Source: a bacterium 210917-SL.2.15
GTDB taxonomy: Bacteria; Bacillota; Clostridia; Oscillospirales; Oscillospiraceae
Assembly (NCBI GenBank): GCA_020555605.1
Contig: JAJCJC010000013.1
Location: forward strand, 1-63,579
Direction: 5' to 3'
Length of the DNA: 63,579 nucleotides
Both the position numbers and the translations under genes were made by a program. Within the stretch, counting starts at the first letter, position 1; every line of letters starts with the position of its first letter. The notes under the pieces were generated by a model that searched no databases, had not been told where the DNA came from, and saw nothing but the letters and a program-made list of their open reading frames with translations. This document shows positions 42,915 through 52,559 of this stretch, piece after piece.

Positions 42915-44089
42915 ATGGACATGAGCGTGTGGTTTTTATTAGGCGCTGTATTGGTTTTCTTTATGCGGCGCGGTTTTGCAATGGTCGAAACAGGCTTTAC
43001 AAGAGCGAAGAACGCCGGCAACATCGTTTCCAGCGCTATGGCCGAGCGCACCAAATTCTCCACCTACTGTATCTATTCCGCTCTGATCAGCGCAGTCATT
43101 TATCCCATTGAGGCCGGCTGGGTGTGGAACAGCGCAGGCTGGCACAGACGGGCTGCATCGACTTCGCCGGTTCTATCGTGATCCATATGGTGGGCGGTAT
43201 CTTCGCTTTCGTTGGCGCTTGGCTGTTGGGTCCCCGTATCGGCAAGTACGCCAAAGACAGCACGCCCCGCGCTATCCCCGGTCACGCCATTACCCTAGGT
43301 GCTCTGGGCTGTTTCGTACTGTGGTTTGCATGGTATGGCTTCAACGGTGCTTGGGGCGGCATTGCCGTCGGTCTTTTCGACCGAACCAATGGTCTGTTTT
43401 ATGGCAGCGGCTTCCATCAGCTGGGAATACAGATCATCGGAGTTGTTGCCATTGCTGCACATACATTCGTTGTGATGTTTGTCGTCTTTTAAATTCTCCA
43501 GTCTACGATCGGTCTGCGCGTGACCGCAGAAGAAGAAATCGAAGGTCTGGATATCCGTGAGCACGGCCTGCAGAGCGCCTACGCCGACTTTATGCCTGCT
43601 GTGTCCACCCTGTCTTTCAACCAGCCTGTTGAAGTGTCCACTGCGCGGATCACTGGCAGCGAGCCGGTTGAAGCTGCCGTTCCCGTGGAGCGGAAAAAGG
43701 CTGTGCCTGCGGCCAGTGACGGCGTGAAGCTGACCAAGGTGGAAATGTACTGCAATCCGTCCCATTTTGACGCTCTGAAAAAGGCTCTGGAGCAGATCGG
43801 CATTACCGGCATAACCGTCACCAATATCATGGGCTGCGGTGCACAGCGCGGCTCCGCCGGCTCTTACCGCGGCGTTAAACTGCATATGACGCTGCTCCCC
43901 AAGATCCGCGTGGATGTGGTAGTCTCCAAAATCCCCGCCGAAACGGTGGTCGAGGCCGCGAAAAAAGCCCTTTACACCGGCCACATCGGCGATGGAAAGA
44001 TTTTTATTTACGACGTGGAAAATGCCGTCAAGGTGCGTACCGGCGCCACCGGTTACGACGCTCTGCAGGACGAAACCGATCTCCAATAA
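42915..44089 (+). pseudogene. amt: Amt-GlnK fusion (ammonium transporter with PII domain), broken
   Basis: ATG 42915 follows AGGAGG. The frame reads an Amt N terminus (VWFLLGAVLVFFMRRGFAMV, RAKNAGNIV) that jumps to SSAMAERTKFSTYCIY, so about three helices are missing. A frameshift near 43125 leads to GCIDFAGSIVIHMVGGIFAF and GHAITLGALG; then FNGAWGGIAVGLFDRTNGLF joins distant parts again. A second shift at 43488 leads to TIGLRVTAEEEIEGLDIREH (Amt C terminus) and a complete PII domain (KLTKVEMYCNPSHFDALKK, GCGAQRGSAGSYRGVKLHM, GDGKIFIYDVENAVKVRTG). An intact gene would be a single Amt-PII protein. Confidence 0.88.
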
Positions 44090-44143
44090 TCGCCGACGTA
44101 TTTTCCTTTTTCTGTTGCTATCCTCTCTATTCTCTTTCTAAAG

Positions 44144-44184
44144 GCAGAGGGCGCGTGTGCTTTCATTGCACACGCGCCCTCTGC
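44144..44184. terminator. bidirectional terminator between amt and glpK
   Basis: A 17-bp perfect GC-rich stem (44144-44160 with 44168-44184) between convergent genes. T-runs are short on both sides. Confidence 0.75.
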
Positions 44185-44211
44185 GTCTTATCACAAATTG
44201 TTCCGAATTTT

Positions 44212-45699
44212 TTATTCTTCCGCCCAGCCGCGGCTGCGGCCCACGGCGCGGTGCCAGTCGCGCAGCAGCGTCTGTCTCTGCGCGTCCGCCATCTGCGGCG
44301 TAAACTCTTGATCGCAGGCCCAGAGCGCTTTGATCTCTTCCCGATCTTTCCATACGCCGACGGCAAGTCCGGCAAGATAGGCCGCCCCCAGGGCGGTGGT
44401 CTCCCGGATCACCGGGCGGCACACTGGGCGGTTCAGAATGTCGGCCTGAAACTGCATCAGAAAACGGTCCCGGCTGGCACCGCCGTCCGCTTTCAGATGA
44501 GAAAGGGGCAGGCCCGTGTCTTTTTCCATGGACTCGGCCAGATCTGCCACCTGATAGGCAATAGACTCCTGGGCCGCACGGATAATGTGCTCCCGCTTGG
44601 TGCCCCGGGTCAATCCCACGATGCAGCCCCTGGCATACATGTCCCAATACGGCGCGCCCAGCCCTGTGAAGGCCGGGACCAGATACACGCCCCCGGTGTC
44701 AGACACCTTCCGGGCGTAATACTCCGCATCCTGGCTCTCGGTGAAAAAGCGCATTTCATCCCGCAGCCATTGGATCACCGCGCCGCCCACGAACACCGAG
44801 CCTTCCAGAGCATACTGCACCTCGTTCCCCAGGCCTACCGCAATAGTGGTGATCAGCCCGTTTTTGCTCTCACAGGGCACAGCGCCGGTATTCATCAGTA
44901 AAAAGCAACCGGTGCCGTAAGTATTTTTGGCTTCCCCCGGGGCAAAGCAGGTCTGGCCGAACAGCGCCGCCTGCTGATCGCCGGCAATACCGGAAACCGG
45001 AACCTGCACGCCCTGCAGCGCGGCATAGCCGTACACCTCGCTGGACGAACAGACCCGGGGCAGCATGGCGCGAGGGATGTCCAGCGCCCGTAGGAGCGTT
45101 TCATCCCAAGCCAGCTTGCGGATATCGTAGAGCATGGTGCGGGAGGCATTGGTCACGTCCGTGGCGTGCACCGCGCCGCCGGTCAGCTTCCAGAGGAGCC
45201 AGGTGTCCACCGTACCGAAAAGGATTTTCCCCTCTTCTGCCCGCGCCCGGGCGCCCTTCACATGATCGAGGATCCATTTGATCTTGGTGGCGGAAAAGTA
45301 AGCGTCCGGCACCAGTCCCGTAGTTTTGCGGATATGATCCCCATAGCCCCGGGAGAGCAAATCGTCCACAAAGCCAGAGGTGCGCCGGCACTGCCAGACG
45401 ATGGCATTATAGATGGGCCGGCCGGTTTCCCGGTCCCACAGCACCGTGGTTTCCCGCTGGTTGGTGATGCCGATGGCCGCGATGTCCCGGGCCGGCACAT
45501 CCGCTTTGGCCAACACTTCCATCATCACAGCATACTCCGAGGACCAGATCTCCATGGCGTCGTGCTCCACCCAGCCCTGCCGGGGATAATGCTGCGCAAA
45601 TTCCTTCTGCGCCACAGCGACAATATTCTGCCGACAATCAAATAAAATGGCGCGGGAGCTGGTGGTTCCCTGATCCAGTGCCAGAAGATAGGTTCCCAT
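44212..45699 (-). CDS. glpK: glycerol kinase
   Basis: 495 aa from ATG 45699 (AAAGGGGG upstream). [15 protein letters not shown] is the phosphate-1 ATP motif, [15 protein letters not shown] and IVWQCRRT bind glycerol, [27 protein letters not shown] and [18 protein letters not shown] complete the FGGY-kinase signature. It makes glycerol-3-phosphate. No glycerol facilitator or GlpD is near. Own promoter upstream. Confidence 0.97.
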   Translation of the reverse strand: MGTYLLALDQGTTSSRAILFDCRQNIVAVAQKEFAQHYPRQGWVEHDAMEIWSSEYAVMMEVLAKADVPARDIAAIGITNQRETTVLWDRETGRPIYNAIVWQCRRTSGFVDDLLSRGYGDHIRKTTGLVPDAYFSATKIKWILDHVKGARARAEEGKILFGTVDTWLLWKLTGGAVHATDVTNASRTMLYDIRKLAWDETLLRALDIPRAMLPRVCSSSEVYGYAALQGVQVPVSGIAGDQQAALFGQTCFAPGEAKNTYGTGCFLLMNTGAVPCESKNGLITTIAVGLGNEVQYALEGSVFVGGAVIQWLRDEMRFFTESQDAEYYARKVSDTGGVYLVPAFTGLGAPYWDMYARGCIVGLTRGTKREHIIRAAQESIAYQVADLAESMEKDTGLPLSHLKADGGASRDRFLMQFQADILNRPVCRPVIRETTALGAAYLAGLAVGVWKDREEIKALWACDQEFTPQMADAQRQTLLRDWHRAVGRSRGWAEE

Positions 45700-45724
45700 G
45701 GCGCTTCCCCCTTTCGTTTTTTCC

Positions 45725-45753
45725 ATTGTACCATGTCCACTGCCATTGAGCAA
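45725..45753 (-). promoter_or_regulatory. glpK promoter
   Basis: Minus strand -35 TTGCTC (45748-45753), 17-bp spacer, -10 TACAAT (45725-45730), 25 bases before the ATG. Confidence 0.7.
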
Positions 45754-45769
45754 GGGCGGTTGCCCACGC

Positions 45770-45812
45770 AAAAACGCCCCTGCAAAGATTCCATTTCCCT
45801 TTGCAGAGGCGC
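45770..45812 (-). terminator. terminator of the Moco operon
   Basis: CTTTGCAGAGGCG (45799-45811) pairs with 45775-45787 with one mismatch; the minus strand then reads TTTTTGC. It follows moeA. Confidence 0.8.
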
Positions 45813-45821
45813 CTGGGCATA

Positions 45822-47051
45822 TTAAGTGAACAGCCGGTACGCGTCAATCTCGCTGCCCTTCGCTATGGGCGCGCTGCCGGCAGGCAGTTCGCCCAGCAGA
45901 TCACATTCCAGCAGCGGATGCAGCATACCGTTTCCCTGGCGTTCGGACAGCGCCAGATAAGCCGCGCCGCCGCGCACTTCCAGCCGCCCCGGCAGAAAAC
46001 GGCAGTTAGGGCTTTTTTTCGGAAAGGCACCGCTCAGACGCACGCGGATTTTTTCCAGTTCCGCCCTCTCCCAGCCCCCCATCCGCCGCAGCGCCGGGAT
46101 GCCCAGCAGAAAAAAGGCCACTGCAGCCGCCGACGGGTTGCCGGACAGGCCCAAAAGGAGCGTCCCCTGATAAACCGCCGCTGCAAAGGCAGAGCCGGGC
46201 TTGATGCGCAGTTTCCAAAAGAGGATTTCCGCCCCCAGATGTTCCAGTGCTGCGCGGAGCCGGTCATAATCCCCCACAGATACGCCGCCGGTGGTCAGCA
46301 CCAGATCGGCCCGGCCCACCGCACGTGCGATAGCCGCAGCGATGCTTTCCACCTGATCCGGTACAATGCCGGCACACCGTGTCAGCGCGCCGCAGCGCCG
46401 GGCGTAGGAGGCAAGGGCATGGACGCTGCTGTTGCGGATCTGCCCCGTCCCCGGCGTTTCGTCCGCCCCCACCAGTTCATCGCCCGTGGAGATCAGCTCC
46501 ACCCGAGGGCGGCGGTACACCATGCATTCGTTCCGGCCCAGCCCCGCCAGCAGTCCCAGCGCTGCACCGCGGAGCAGCGTGCCCCGGCGCAGCACTGTTT
46601 CACCCCGGCGGATGTCTTCTCCGGCAGGTACAATGTTCTCGCCGCTGCGGCAGGGTGCATAAACCGTCACCGTCTGCGCGTCAAAGGCCGTGTCTTCAAA
46701 TTTCACCACTGCATCCGCGCCAACGGGAATGGGCGCGCCAGTAAGGATCTTGGCCGCGCATCCGGCTGTCAGCGCTTTTTGCGGGGCATAGCCCGCAGGG
46801 ATTTCCTCTATAATGCGCAGCGTCACGCCTCGCTTCCCGGTTGCTCCCCGCGTGTCCTCCGCGCGCAGGGCATAGCCATCATAGGGCGAACGAGGAAAGG
46901 GCGGAAGATCCTCCGTGGAAACTACGTCTTCCGCCAGCACGCGTCCGTCGGCCTCATCCAGCGAAACAAGCTCGCCCCCCAGCGGCATCGTGCGTTGCAA
47001 AATTCGTTCCAGCCCTTCCTCCAAAGACAACAAAACAGGATACAGCTCCAT
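45822..47051 (-). CDS. moeA: molybdopterin molybdotransferase MoeA
   Basis: 409 aa. It inserts molybdate into adenylylated molybdopterin. [19 protein letters not shown] is the MoeA N-terminal motif, [19 protein letters not shown] the domain II turn, [22 protein letters not shown] starts the MoCF-binding domain and [18 protein letters not shown] its ligand loop. ATG follows the mogA stop at once. It is the last gene of the operon. Confidence 0.95.
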   Translation of the reverse strand: MELYPVLLSLEEGLERILQRTMPLGGELVSLDEADGRVLAEDVVSTEDLPPFPRSPYDGYALRAEDTRGATGKRGVTLRIIEEIPAGYAPQKALTAGCAAKILTGAPIPVGADAVVKFEDTAFDAQTVTVYAPCRSGENIVPAGEDIRRGETVLRRGTLLRGAALGLLAGLGRNECMVYRRPRVELISTGDELVGADETPGTGQIRNSSVHALASYARRCGALTRCAGIVPDQVESIAAAIARAVGRADLVLTTGGVSVGDYDRLRAALEHLGAEILFWKLRIKPGSAFAAAVYQGTLLLGLSGNPSAAAVAFFLLGIPALRRMGGWERAELEKIRVRLSGAFPKKSPNCRFLPGRLEVRGGAAYLALSERQGNGMLHPLLECDLLGELPAGSAPIAKGSEIDAYRLFT

Positions 47052-47582
47052 TCACATCGCCTCCCCTGCCGAAGAGATGCGCTGCGCCCCATTGTCGCCG
47101 CACTCGCTTTCCCGACCCGTCAGGATGCCCAGAGCGTGCGGCAGCACCGGCAGAAGATAGGAGAGATGCTCCCGCACAGCTTTCTCCGAACCGGGCAGAT
47201 TGACAATCAGCGTCTGCTTTCGCAACACGCTGACACCACGGCTGAGCATGGCGCGAGGCGTGATGGCCAAAGAGTGCCAGCGCATAGCCTCGGCAATGCC
47301 GTTTGCCTGGCGCTCGGCCACAGCCAGCGTGGCTTCCGGCGTCACATCCCGGCTGGAAAAGCCAGTTCCCCCGGTGGTCAGCAGCAGATCGCACACATAT
47401 TCATCGCACAGCCGCGCCAACTCCGCCTGCATCGGTTCAAAATCGTCGCTGAGCAGCTTCTGATAAACAACCTCAAACCCCGCCGCGCACACCAGTTGCG
47501 CAACGGTAGGACCGCTCCGATCCTCCCGCACGCCGCGAGCGCCTTTATCGCTCAGCGTGAGCACTGCCACACGGTAGTTCAT
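47052..47582 (-). CDS. mogA: molybdopterin adenylyltransferase-like protein (MogA/MoaB)
   Basis: 176 aa from ATG 47582 (GGAGGAGGGTGT). [19 protein letters not shown] is the MogA N-terminal motif, [19 protein letters not shown] the MPT-binding loop and [17 protein letters not shown] the C-terminal signature. It activates molybdopterin with ATP before MoeA acts. Overlaps moaC by 4 bases; moeA begins immediately after its stop. Confidence 0.93.
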   Translation of the reverse strand: MNYRVAVLTLSDKGARGVREDRSGPTVAQLVCAAGFEVVYQKLLSDDFEPMQAELARLCDEYVCDLLLTTGGTGFSSRDVTPEATLAVAERQANGIAEAMRWHSLAITPRAMLSRGVSVLRKQTLIVNLPGSEKAVREHLSYLLPVLPHALGILTGRESECGDNGAQRISSAGEAM

Positions 47583-48070
47583 ACACCCTCCTCCCGGACA
47601 TAATCGCCGCTTTTGCCGCCGGATTTCCGTTCCAGATGAATGTTTCCGATCTCCATAGTTTTGCTCAGGGCCTTGCACATGTCATAAATTGTCAGGAGCG
47701 CCACACTAACGCCAGTCATCGCTTCCATCTCCACACCGGTTTGTCCCCGAAGCTTTACCGTGCAAACCGCATCCACACAGAGCGTATCCTCATGCAGCTC
47801 AAAATCCACACTTGCCTTGCTCAGCAACAGCGGATGGCACAGCGGGATCAGATGCGGTGTCTGCTTGGCCGCCAGAATGCCTGCCAGGCGGGCGGTGCCC
47901 AGCACGTCGCCCTTGCGCACCGTTCCGCCGGCAATGGCGTCGAAAATCTCCCGCGTCACATAAATGCTGCCCCGCGCCACGGCGCAGCGCTCCGTTTCGG
48001 CTTTTTCCGTCACATCCACCATCACGGCGTTGCCCTGCTCGTCAAAATGATTCAGCTGATTGTTTCCCAT
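47579..48070 (-). CDS. moaC: cyclic pyranopterin monophosphate synthase MoaC
   Basis: 163 aa from ATG 48070. [20 protein letters not shown] opens the protein, [22 protein letters not shown] and [20 protein letters not shown], with the following KALSK, hold the active-site His, Glu, Asp and Lys residues. It makes the cyclic pyranopterin from the MoaA product; moaA itself is not in the window. The stop overlaps mogA (ATGA). Confidence 0.96.
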   Translation of the reverse strand: MGNNQLNHFDEQGNAVMVDVTEKAETERCAVARGSIYVTREIFDAIAGGTVRKGDVLGTARLAGILAAKQTPHLIPLCHPLLLSKASVDFELHEDTLCVDAVCTVKLRGQTGVEMEAMTGVSVALLTIYDMCKALSKTMEIGNIHLERKSGGKSGDYVREEGV

Positions 48071-48077
48071 CCTGTCC

Positions 48078-49097
48078 TCACTTTCCAAATCCACAGTTGG
48101 GGAAGGTGCACACCGGGCAGTTCAGGCACAGCCCGCCCTCGCCGTAGCGCGCCAGATCTTCCCGGCTCAGCCGTTCGCCCGCCATAATACGCGGCAGCAC
48201 CAAATCGAACACCGTCCGCTTGTCGTACATCACGCAGCCAGGCAGCCCCATGACCGGCACCTCGCCCCGATAGGCCAGCAGGAACATGGCCCCCGGAAGC
48301 ACCGGCGCGCCGTAGGATATAATCTGCGCGCCGCTGCGCTGGATGGCTGTGGGCGTGGTGTCGTCAGGGTCCACGCTCATGCCGCCGGTACAGAGCACCA
48401 TGTCCGCCCCCTGGTCGATGTATGCGGCGATCTGCGCGGCAATGGTGTCCGGGTCATCCCCCAAAATAGTCTGTCCCAATACCTCCGCGTCATATTCGGC
48501 CAGCTTTTGGCGAATGGCCGGCCCAAATGCATCGGCAACCCGGCCGGTAAACACCTCATTACCTGTAGTGATGATTCCCACTTTTTTCTTTTGAAAGGGA
48601 AGCACGGAAAAAAGGGGCTTGTCCCCCGCCGCAGCGCGGGCCGCGGCCATTTTTTCCGCCTCAATGACAAGCGGGATGACACGGGTGGCCCCCAGGCTGT
48701 CCCCTTTCTTCACGGCAAAGTCCCCAGTACGGGCAGCGATTATCATTTCACGCAACGCATTCACAGCCCGCAGGCCTTCCCGCTCGATCCGGAACAAGCC
48801 GTCACAAGCGGCGATCAATTCGATCTTTCCCTCTTTGGGCGGCGCCTTCCGGCAGGTGTTCGCCCCGTGGCAGATGGCAAACAAAATCTCTGCCGCCTCG
48901 TCCTCATGCAGCATCCCGGGTGGTTTTTCCCACACATAAAGGTGCTCTTTGCCCATGCTCAGCAGCACGGGGATGTCCGCTTTGGTCACAATATGCCCCT
49001 TGCGGAACCCGACGTCTTTCATGACACCCGGGATGATCTGGGTCATATCGTGGCAGAGCACATGGCCCACGGCTTCTTCCGTCTTTACCAATTTCAT
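48078..49097 (-). CDS. molybdopterin-binding protein with C-terminal Cys motif
   Basis: 339 aa. The middle ([18 protein letters not shown] ... [18 protein letters not shown] ... [21 protein letters not shown]) is a MoCF/MPT-binding domain like MoeA domain III, but the MoeA domain I/II is replaced by another N-terminal half ([21 protein letters not shown]). The tail [16 protein letters not shown] may bind a metal. Such proteins occur with Mo-hydroxylase systems in Firmicutes; no target enzyme is here. Start overlaps the mobB stop by 4 bases. Confidence 0.85.
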   Translation of the reverse strand: MKLVKTEEAVGHVLCHDMTQIIPGVMKDVGFRKGHIVTKADIPVLLSMGKEHLYVWEKPPGMLHEDEAAEILFAICHGANTCRKAPPKEGKIELIAACDGLFRIEREGLRAVNALREMIIAARTGDFAVKKGDSLGATRVIPLVIEAEKMAAARAAAGDKPLFSVLPFQKKKVGIITTGNEVFTGRVADAFGPAIRQKLAEYDAEVLGQTILGDDPDTIAAQIAAYIDQGADMVLCTGGMSVDPDDTTPTAIQRSGAQIISYGAPVLPGAMFLLAYRGEVPVMGLPGCVMYDKRTVFDLVLPRIMAGERLSREDLARYGEGGLCLNCPVCTFPNCGFGK

Positions 49098-49582
49098 CTT
49101 CCGATCTCCTCTTCGATCCGATCCGCCAAGGCTTCGATTTCGTCAAAGCCCAGGCAGGGCGCTGGGCAATCCGCAATGAGCGTATCCGTCACGACTGCCA
49201 TACACTCCTCCAACGCACAGGGAAAGGGCTTGCCCACCGCTGCGCGGTAAAGGGCAATCTTTTTCCAGGGGCCGTGCTTATAGCCTTCTGTCAGAATCAG
49301 ATCCACATCATGTACCTGCTCCAGCAGCACCTCCGCCGTCACAGGTCGGTTTTCCAAAACGGCCGCATGGGCGCCGTTGGTCAGAATCGTAACGTCCGCG
49401 CCAGCGCGCGTCATGCGCCAGCTGTCCTTTCCCGCCCGGTCCACTTCAAACTCGTGGGTGTCGTGCTTCATGACGCACACGCGCAGCCCACGCTCCTTTA
49501 ACACAGGGATCAACCGCTCCAGCAGCGTGGTCTTGCCCGTGCCCGACCAGGCCGCCACCGCAATCACCGGAATCGTCTGCAT
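49094..49582 (-). CDS. mobB: molybdopterin-guanine dinucleotide biosynthesis protein MobB
   Basis: 162 aa from ATG 49582 with AAAGGGGG upstream. VIAVAAWSGTGKTTLLERLIP is the P-loop, VCVMKHDTHEFEVDRAGKDSWRM the switch region and DLILTEGYKHGPWKKIALYR the MobB signature. It is thought to support GTP use by MobA (not in the window). The open frame continues upstream without a stop into an M20 peptidase remnant, giving a 363-aa chimeric ORF. A separate promoter and ribosome site favour independent MobB. Confidence 0.9.
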   Translation of the reverse strand: MQTIPVIAVAAWSGTGKTTLLERLIPVLKERGLRVCVMKHDTHEFEVDRAGKDSWRMTRAGADVTILTNGAHAAVLENRPVTAEVLLEQVHDVDLILTEGYKHGPWKKIALYRAAVGKPFPCALEECMAVVTDTLIADCPAPCLGFDEIEALADRIEEEIGR

Positions 49583-50185
49583 ACCTCTGCCCCCTTTGCC
49601 TGTTATTGCTCTATTATACCAGAAAGCAGGGACTTTACCAAGGCCCCGCTCCTCCACGCCGCGCACAAGGGCGTCCAGGGTGCGCTCCATCGCATCCAGC
49701 GCGGCGGCGCTGTCCGAACGCATTTCATACAATACTTCGCACGCCTGGGCAATGGTATTCACCGAGGTGCCGCCGGCAATGCTGCCCACATTAAACGTGG
49801 TGCGGGTACCCTCCGCGTCCGGCAGCGGCTGGGCATACAGCGCCTCAATCAGCGCAGCCATATTGGCGGTATCATCCCCGATGCCGGGGCACTTGGCGGT
49901 CGAGCCTTCAGGGACAAGCGGAAACGGCTCGGGTTCCGGAAAAACCGTGTCCATATGCGCTGTAAAGACAATATACTTTTCACTAATGCAGGAGTATGGA
50001 AAAATGACATTTCCACTGCGGTCGATCCGGGTTCCGACCAAACCGTTTCCTGTCAGCCAGGCCTGCACAAATTCCGCCCTGGCCCGCTCCTGGCCCAAAG
50101 GGGCGGGAATGGCGCAAAGCGCCTCGATCAGCTTTTCCAGCTCTGCTTCTGTTTTCTGCGCTTGTGCTGTCATATTGTCATTCAT
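49583..50185 (-). pseudogene. M20 family metallopeptidase, internally deleted and 3'-truncated
   Basis: ATG 50185 (GAGGTG upstream). The N-terminal part has IDRSGNVIFPYSC, FTAHMDTVFP (metal His-Asp) and GIGDDTANM. It then moves to ALIEALYAQPLPDAEGTRTTFNVGSIAGGTSVNTIAQ, which belongs to the lid domain, so the EE metal/catalytic segment and about 130 residues are missing at about 49860. The C terminus ends in frame with mobB, with no stop. The dimetal site cannot form. It follows the esterase gene by 12 bases. Confidence 0.85.
49613..49641 (-). promoter_or_regulatory. Moco operon promoter inside the M20 remnant
   Basis: Minus strand -35 TTGGTA (49636-49641), 17-bp spacer, -10 TATAAT (49613-49618), 31 bases before the mobB ATG. 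Confidence 0.75.
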
Positions 50186-50197
50186 ATTTTCTGCACC

Positions 50198-50935
50198 TCA
50201 GGGGAACAAATGTCCCAGGAAATAATCCATCTGCCGATACCACCACGGCCAGTCGTGCGCCACATCAGTGCCCCAGTAGTCCACCCAGGCGGGGATCCCC
50301 CTGCAGCAAAGCACCTCGTCCAATTGGCGGGTGCTTTCCAGCAACGCGTCTTCCCAGGCTCCCTGTCCCACGCAAAACACCATGCGGCTTTGGCGATACA
50401 GTTCCAGATAGGGATGATCGTCGCCCAGATGGGGCAGACTTTTCAGAGGGGAATTGAGGTACACCAGTTCGTCGCAGTAATCTCCGAGAAATTCCTCCGT
50501 TCCATACACACCGCTGAGGGCAAGCACCGTATCAAATAGATCCGGGCGTCGGAAGAAGAAATTTGCCGCATGAAACGCCCCCATGGAGCAGCCGGTGCTC
50601 ATCAGTTTCTCCCGGCTTCCGGTGATTTGATACATGCGGGGCGTCAGCTCTTCGGTGATATAGCGGTACCATGCTTCATGCCGCTCCATTCGTCGGCGCG
50701 GATCTCCCTGAGCAGTCCAGGTTTCTGCGTCGATGCTGTCCACACAAAATAGCTGCAGTTTTCCGCTGTTGATAAAAGGGGCGATCGCCTCCGGCATATG
50801 AAAGTCCTCATAATCATAAAAGCGGCCGTTTAAACAGGGAAATACCACGCAAATCTTCCCGCCCCAGCCATAGCGCTTAAACTCCATATCCCTACCAAGC
50901 TGTCTGCTGTATTCTTTATAATATGCAATGTCCAT
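50198..50935 (-). CDS. alpha/beta-hydrolase esterase
   Basis: 245 aa, COG4947-like esterase. STGCSMGAFHAANFFFR is the nucleophile elbow (Ser in GCSMG), GDDHPYLELYR and DVAHDWPWWYRQMDYFLGHLF at the end place the catalytic Asp and His. The start MDIAYYKEYSRQLGRDMEFKRYG fits the family. Cytosolic; substrate unknown. Divergent from the ATP-grasp gene. Confidence 0.88.
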   Translation of the reverse strand: MDIAYYKEYSRQLGRDMEFKRYGWGGKICVVFPCLNGRFYDYEDFHMPEAIAPFINSGKLQLFCVDSIDAETWTAQGDPRRRMERHEAWYRYITEELTPRMYQITGSREKLMSTGCSMGAFHAANFFFRRPDLFDTVLALSGVYGTEEFLGDYCDELVYLNSPLKSLPHLGDDHPYLELYRQSRMVFCVGQGAWEDALLESTRQLDEVLCCRGIPAWVDYWGTDVAHDWPWWYRQMDYFLGHLFP

Positions 50936-51022
50936 AGAGCGCCTCCCACACCGTTGCCGTTTTTTCTTTTGTTATTGTACCATATCTCTATGAACGATGC
51001 ACAAAATTTTGCTGCTTCTCCC

Positions 51023-51051
51023 TTTTCATCCCCAGAAAAATGCGCTAAAAT
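51023..51051 (+). promoter_or_regulatory. ATP-grasp gene promoter
   Basis: -35 TTTTCA (51023-51028), 17-bp spacer, -10 TAAAAT (51046-51051), 32 bases before the GTG start. Confidence 0.6.
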
Positions 51052-51082
51052 ACAGGTAAGAGACGAGAAAGGACGTGTTGGT

Positions 51083-52372
51083 GTGAATTTTGTGTATATT
51101 TCTCCCCATTTCCCGGCCGTGATGCAGAATTTCTGCACGGCGCTGCGGGAAAACGGCGTGACAGTCCTGGGCATCGGCGATGCTCCCTACGAAACCCTGT
51201 CGGATTCCCTGCGCGGCGCACTGCAGGAATACTACCGCGTGGATGATCTGGGAAACTACGATCAGATGCTGCGCGCCGTCGCTTATTTCACCTTCAAATA
51301 CGGAAAGATCGATTATCTGGAATCCAACAACGAATATTGGCTGGAACAGGACGCCCGGCTGCGCACAGATTTCAACATCACCACGGGGCTGAAAACGGCG
51401 GATATGGGTGTATACAAATGCAAATCCCGCATGAAGGAAGTCTATGTCAAAGCAGGGATTCCCGCGGCCCGCTGGCAGCTGGCCACCACCGCCGAAGCCG
51501 CCGCCGCTTTCGTACAGAAGGTCGGCTATCCCATCATCGTGAAGCCCGACAGCGGGGTGGGTGCCTGCGGCACCTGGAAACTGAACAACGATGCCGATCT
51601 CAACTCTTTTTTTGCCAAACAACTGGATGCTGAATATATCATGGAGGAATTCGTCCCCGGCGAGGTGACTACGTTTGACGGCGTGTGCGGCAGTCAGGGC
51701 GAAGTGCTCCTGGGTGCCAGTCATGTCTCGCCCAGTTCCATCATGGATATGGTCAACGACGGAAACGACTGCTTTTATTATGTCTGCAAGTCCGTTCCCA
51801 CAGACGTGGCAGCCGCAGGCCGCAGCGTGCTTGCCGCCTTGGATGCCAAAAACCGTTGTTTCCATCTGGAGTTTTTTCGCCTGAGTCAGGCAAAAGAAGG
51901 CATGGGCCGTAAAGGGGATATTGTAGCACTGGAGATCAACATGCGTCCTGCCGGCGGCTTCACCCCTGATATGATCGATTACGCATACTCCACCAGCCTG
52001 TATCAGATTTATGCCGACATGGTGGCCTTCGGCGAACTGCGTCACAGCTATACGGGGCCCCACGCCTACTGCGCTTATTTCGGCCGTCGGGATCACAGGC
52101 AGTACCTGCACAGCCATGCTGAGATCATGGCACTTTACGGCACGCATATGCACATGGTCGGCCGCATGCCTGATGCCCTCTCCGCCGCCATGGGCAATCA
52201 GGTCTATATCGCATGCTTTGACACCAAGCGCGCCCTGTTCGGGGCCGCAGACTACGTTCTCCGCACGGCGCAGCGCTCCGCATGCGATGTTGCCTTCCCC
52301 GATGCTCCATCTTCTTCTGCAGCGCAGAGCAAACCGGCCAAACAACGCGGGCACAGGAAATCGGCCAACTGA
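51083..52372 (+). CDS. ATP-grasp domain protein
   Basis: 429 aa from GTG 51083 (AAAGGA upstream). The N-terminal pre-ATP-grasp domain (FVYISPHFPAVMQNFCTALRENG) precedes the ATP-grasp core: GYPIIVKPDSGVGACGTWKL binds the phosphates, YIMEEFVPGEVTTFDGV the adenine and CFHLEFFRLSQ with VALEINMRPAGGFTPDM the Mg and acyl-phosphate site. Members ligate a carboxylate to an amine or thiol; the substrate here is not known. The last 25 residues are a basic Ser/Lys-rich tail. Divergent from the esterase. Confidence 0.88.
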   Translation: MNFVYISPHFPAVMQNFCTALRENGVTVLGIGDAPYETLSDSLRGALQEYYRVDDLGNYDQMLRAVAYFTFKYGKIDYLESNNEYWLEQDARLRTDFNITTGLKTADMGVYKCKSRMKEVYVKAGIPAARWQLATTAEAAAAFVQKVGYPIIVKPDSGVGACGTWKLNNDADLNSFFAKQLDAEYIMEEFVPGEVTTFDGVCGSQGEVLLGASHVSPSSIMDMVNDGNDCFYYVCKSVPTDVAAAGRSVLAALDAKNRCFHLEFFRLSQAKEGMGRKGDIVALEINMRPAGGFTPDMIDYAYSTSLYQIYADMVAFGELRHSYTGPHAYCAYFGRRDHRQYLHSHAEIMALYGTHMHMVGRMPDALSAAMGNQVYIACFDTKRALFGAADYVLRTAQRSACDVAFPDAPSSSAAQSKPAKQRGHRKSAN

Positions 52373-52431
52373 GTTCCCCTACCGCATGCGGCACAGCGCT
52401 CCGCCTTTGTTCACAGCAGAATCGACTGCAA

Positions 52432-52475
52432 AAAACGGACATGCCAAATGGAGTTGGCATGTCCGTTTTGCATCG
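52432..52475 (+). terminator. terminator of the ATP-grasp gene
   Basis: A 16-bp perfect stem (52432-52447 with 52454-52469), ending in TTTT. Confidence 0.82.
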
Positions 52476-52499
52476 CAGACACAATGTCTTATAAAATAC

Positions 52500-52529
52500 G
52501 AGCCCGCTTTGCTGTTGCAAAGCGGACTC
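52500..52529 (-). terminator. terminator of the butyrate operon
   Basis: CCGCTTTGC/GCAAAGCGG (52504-52512 with 52517-52525), extended by GAG/CTC, TGTT loop; the minus strand continues TATTTTATAAG. Confidence 0.72.
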
Positions 52530-52559
52530 GTGTGCTTCTGACAGAAAATCAGGACGGAA

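Noticed and set aside
45801..47603. 600-aa open frame on the plus strand
   Set aside because: Antisense to moeA and mogA, with no ribosome site or domain; shadow of real genes.
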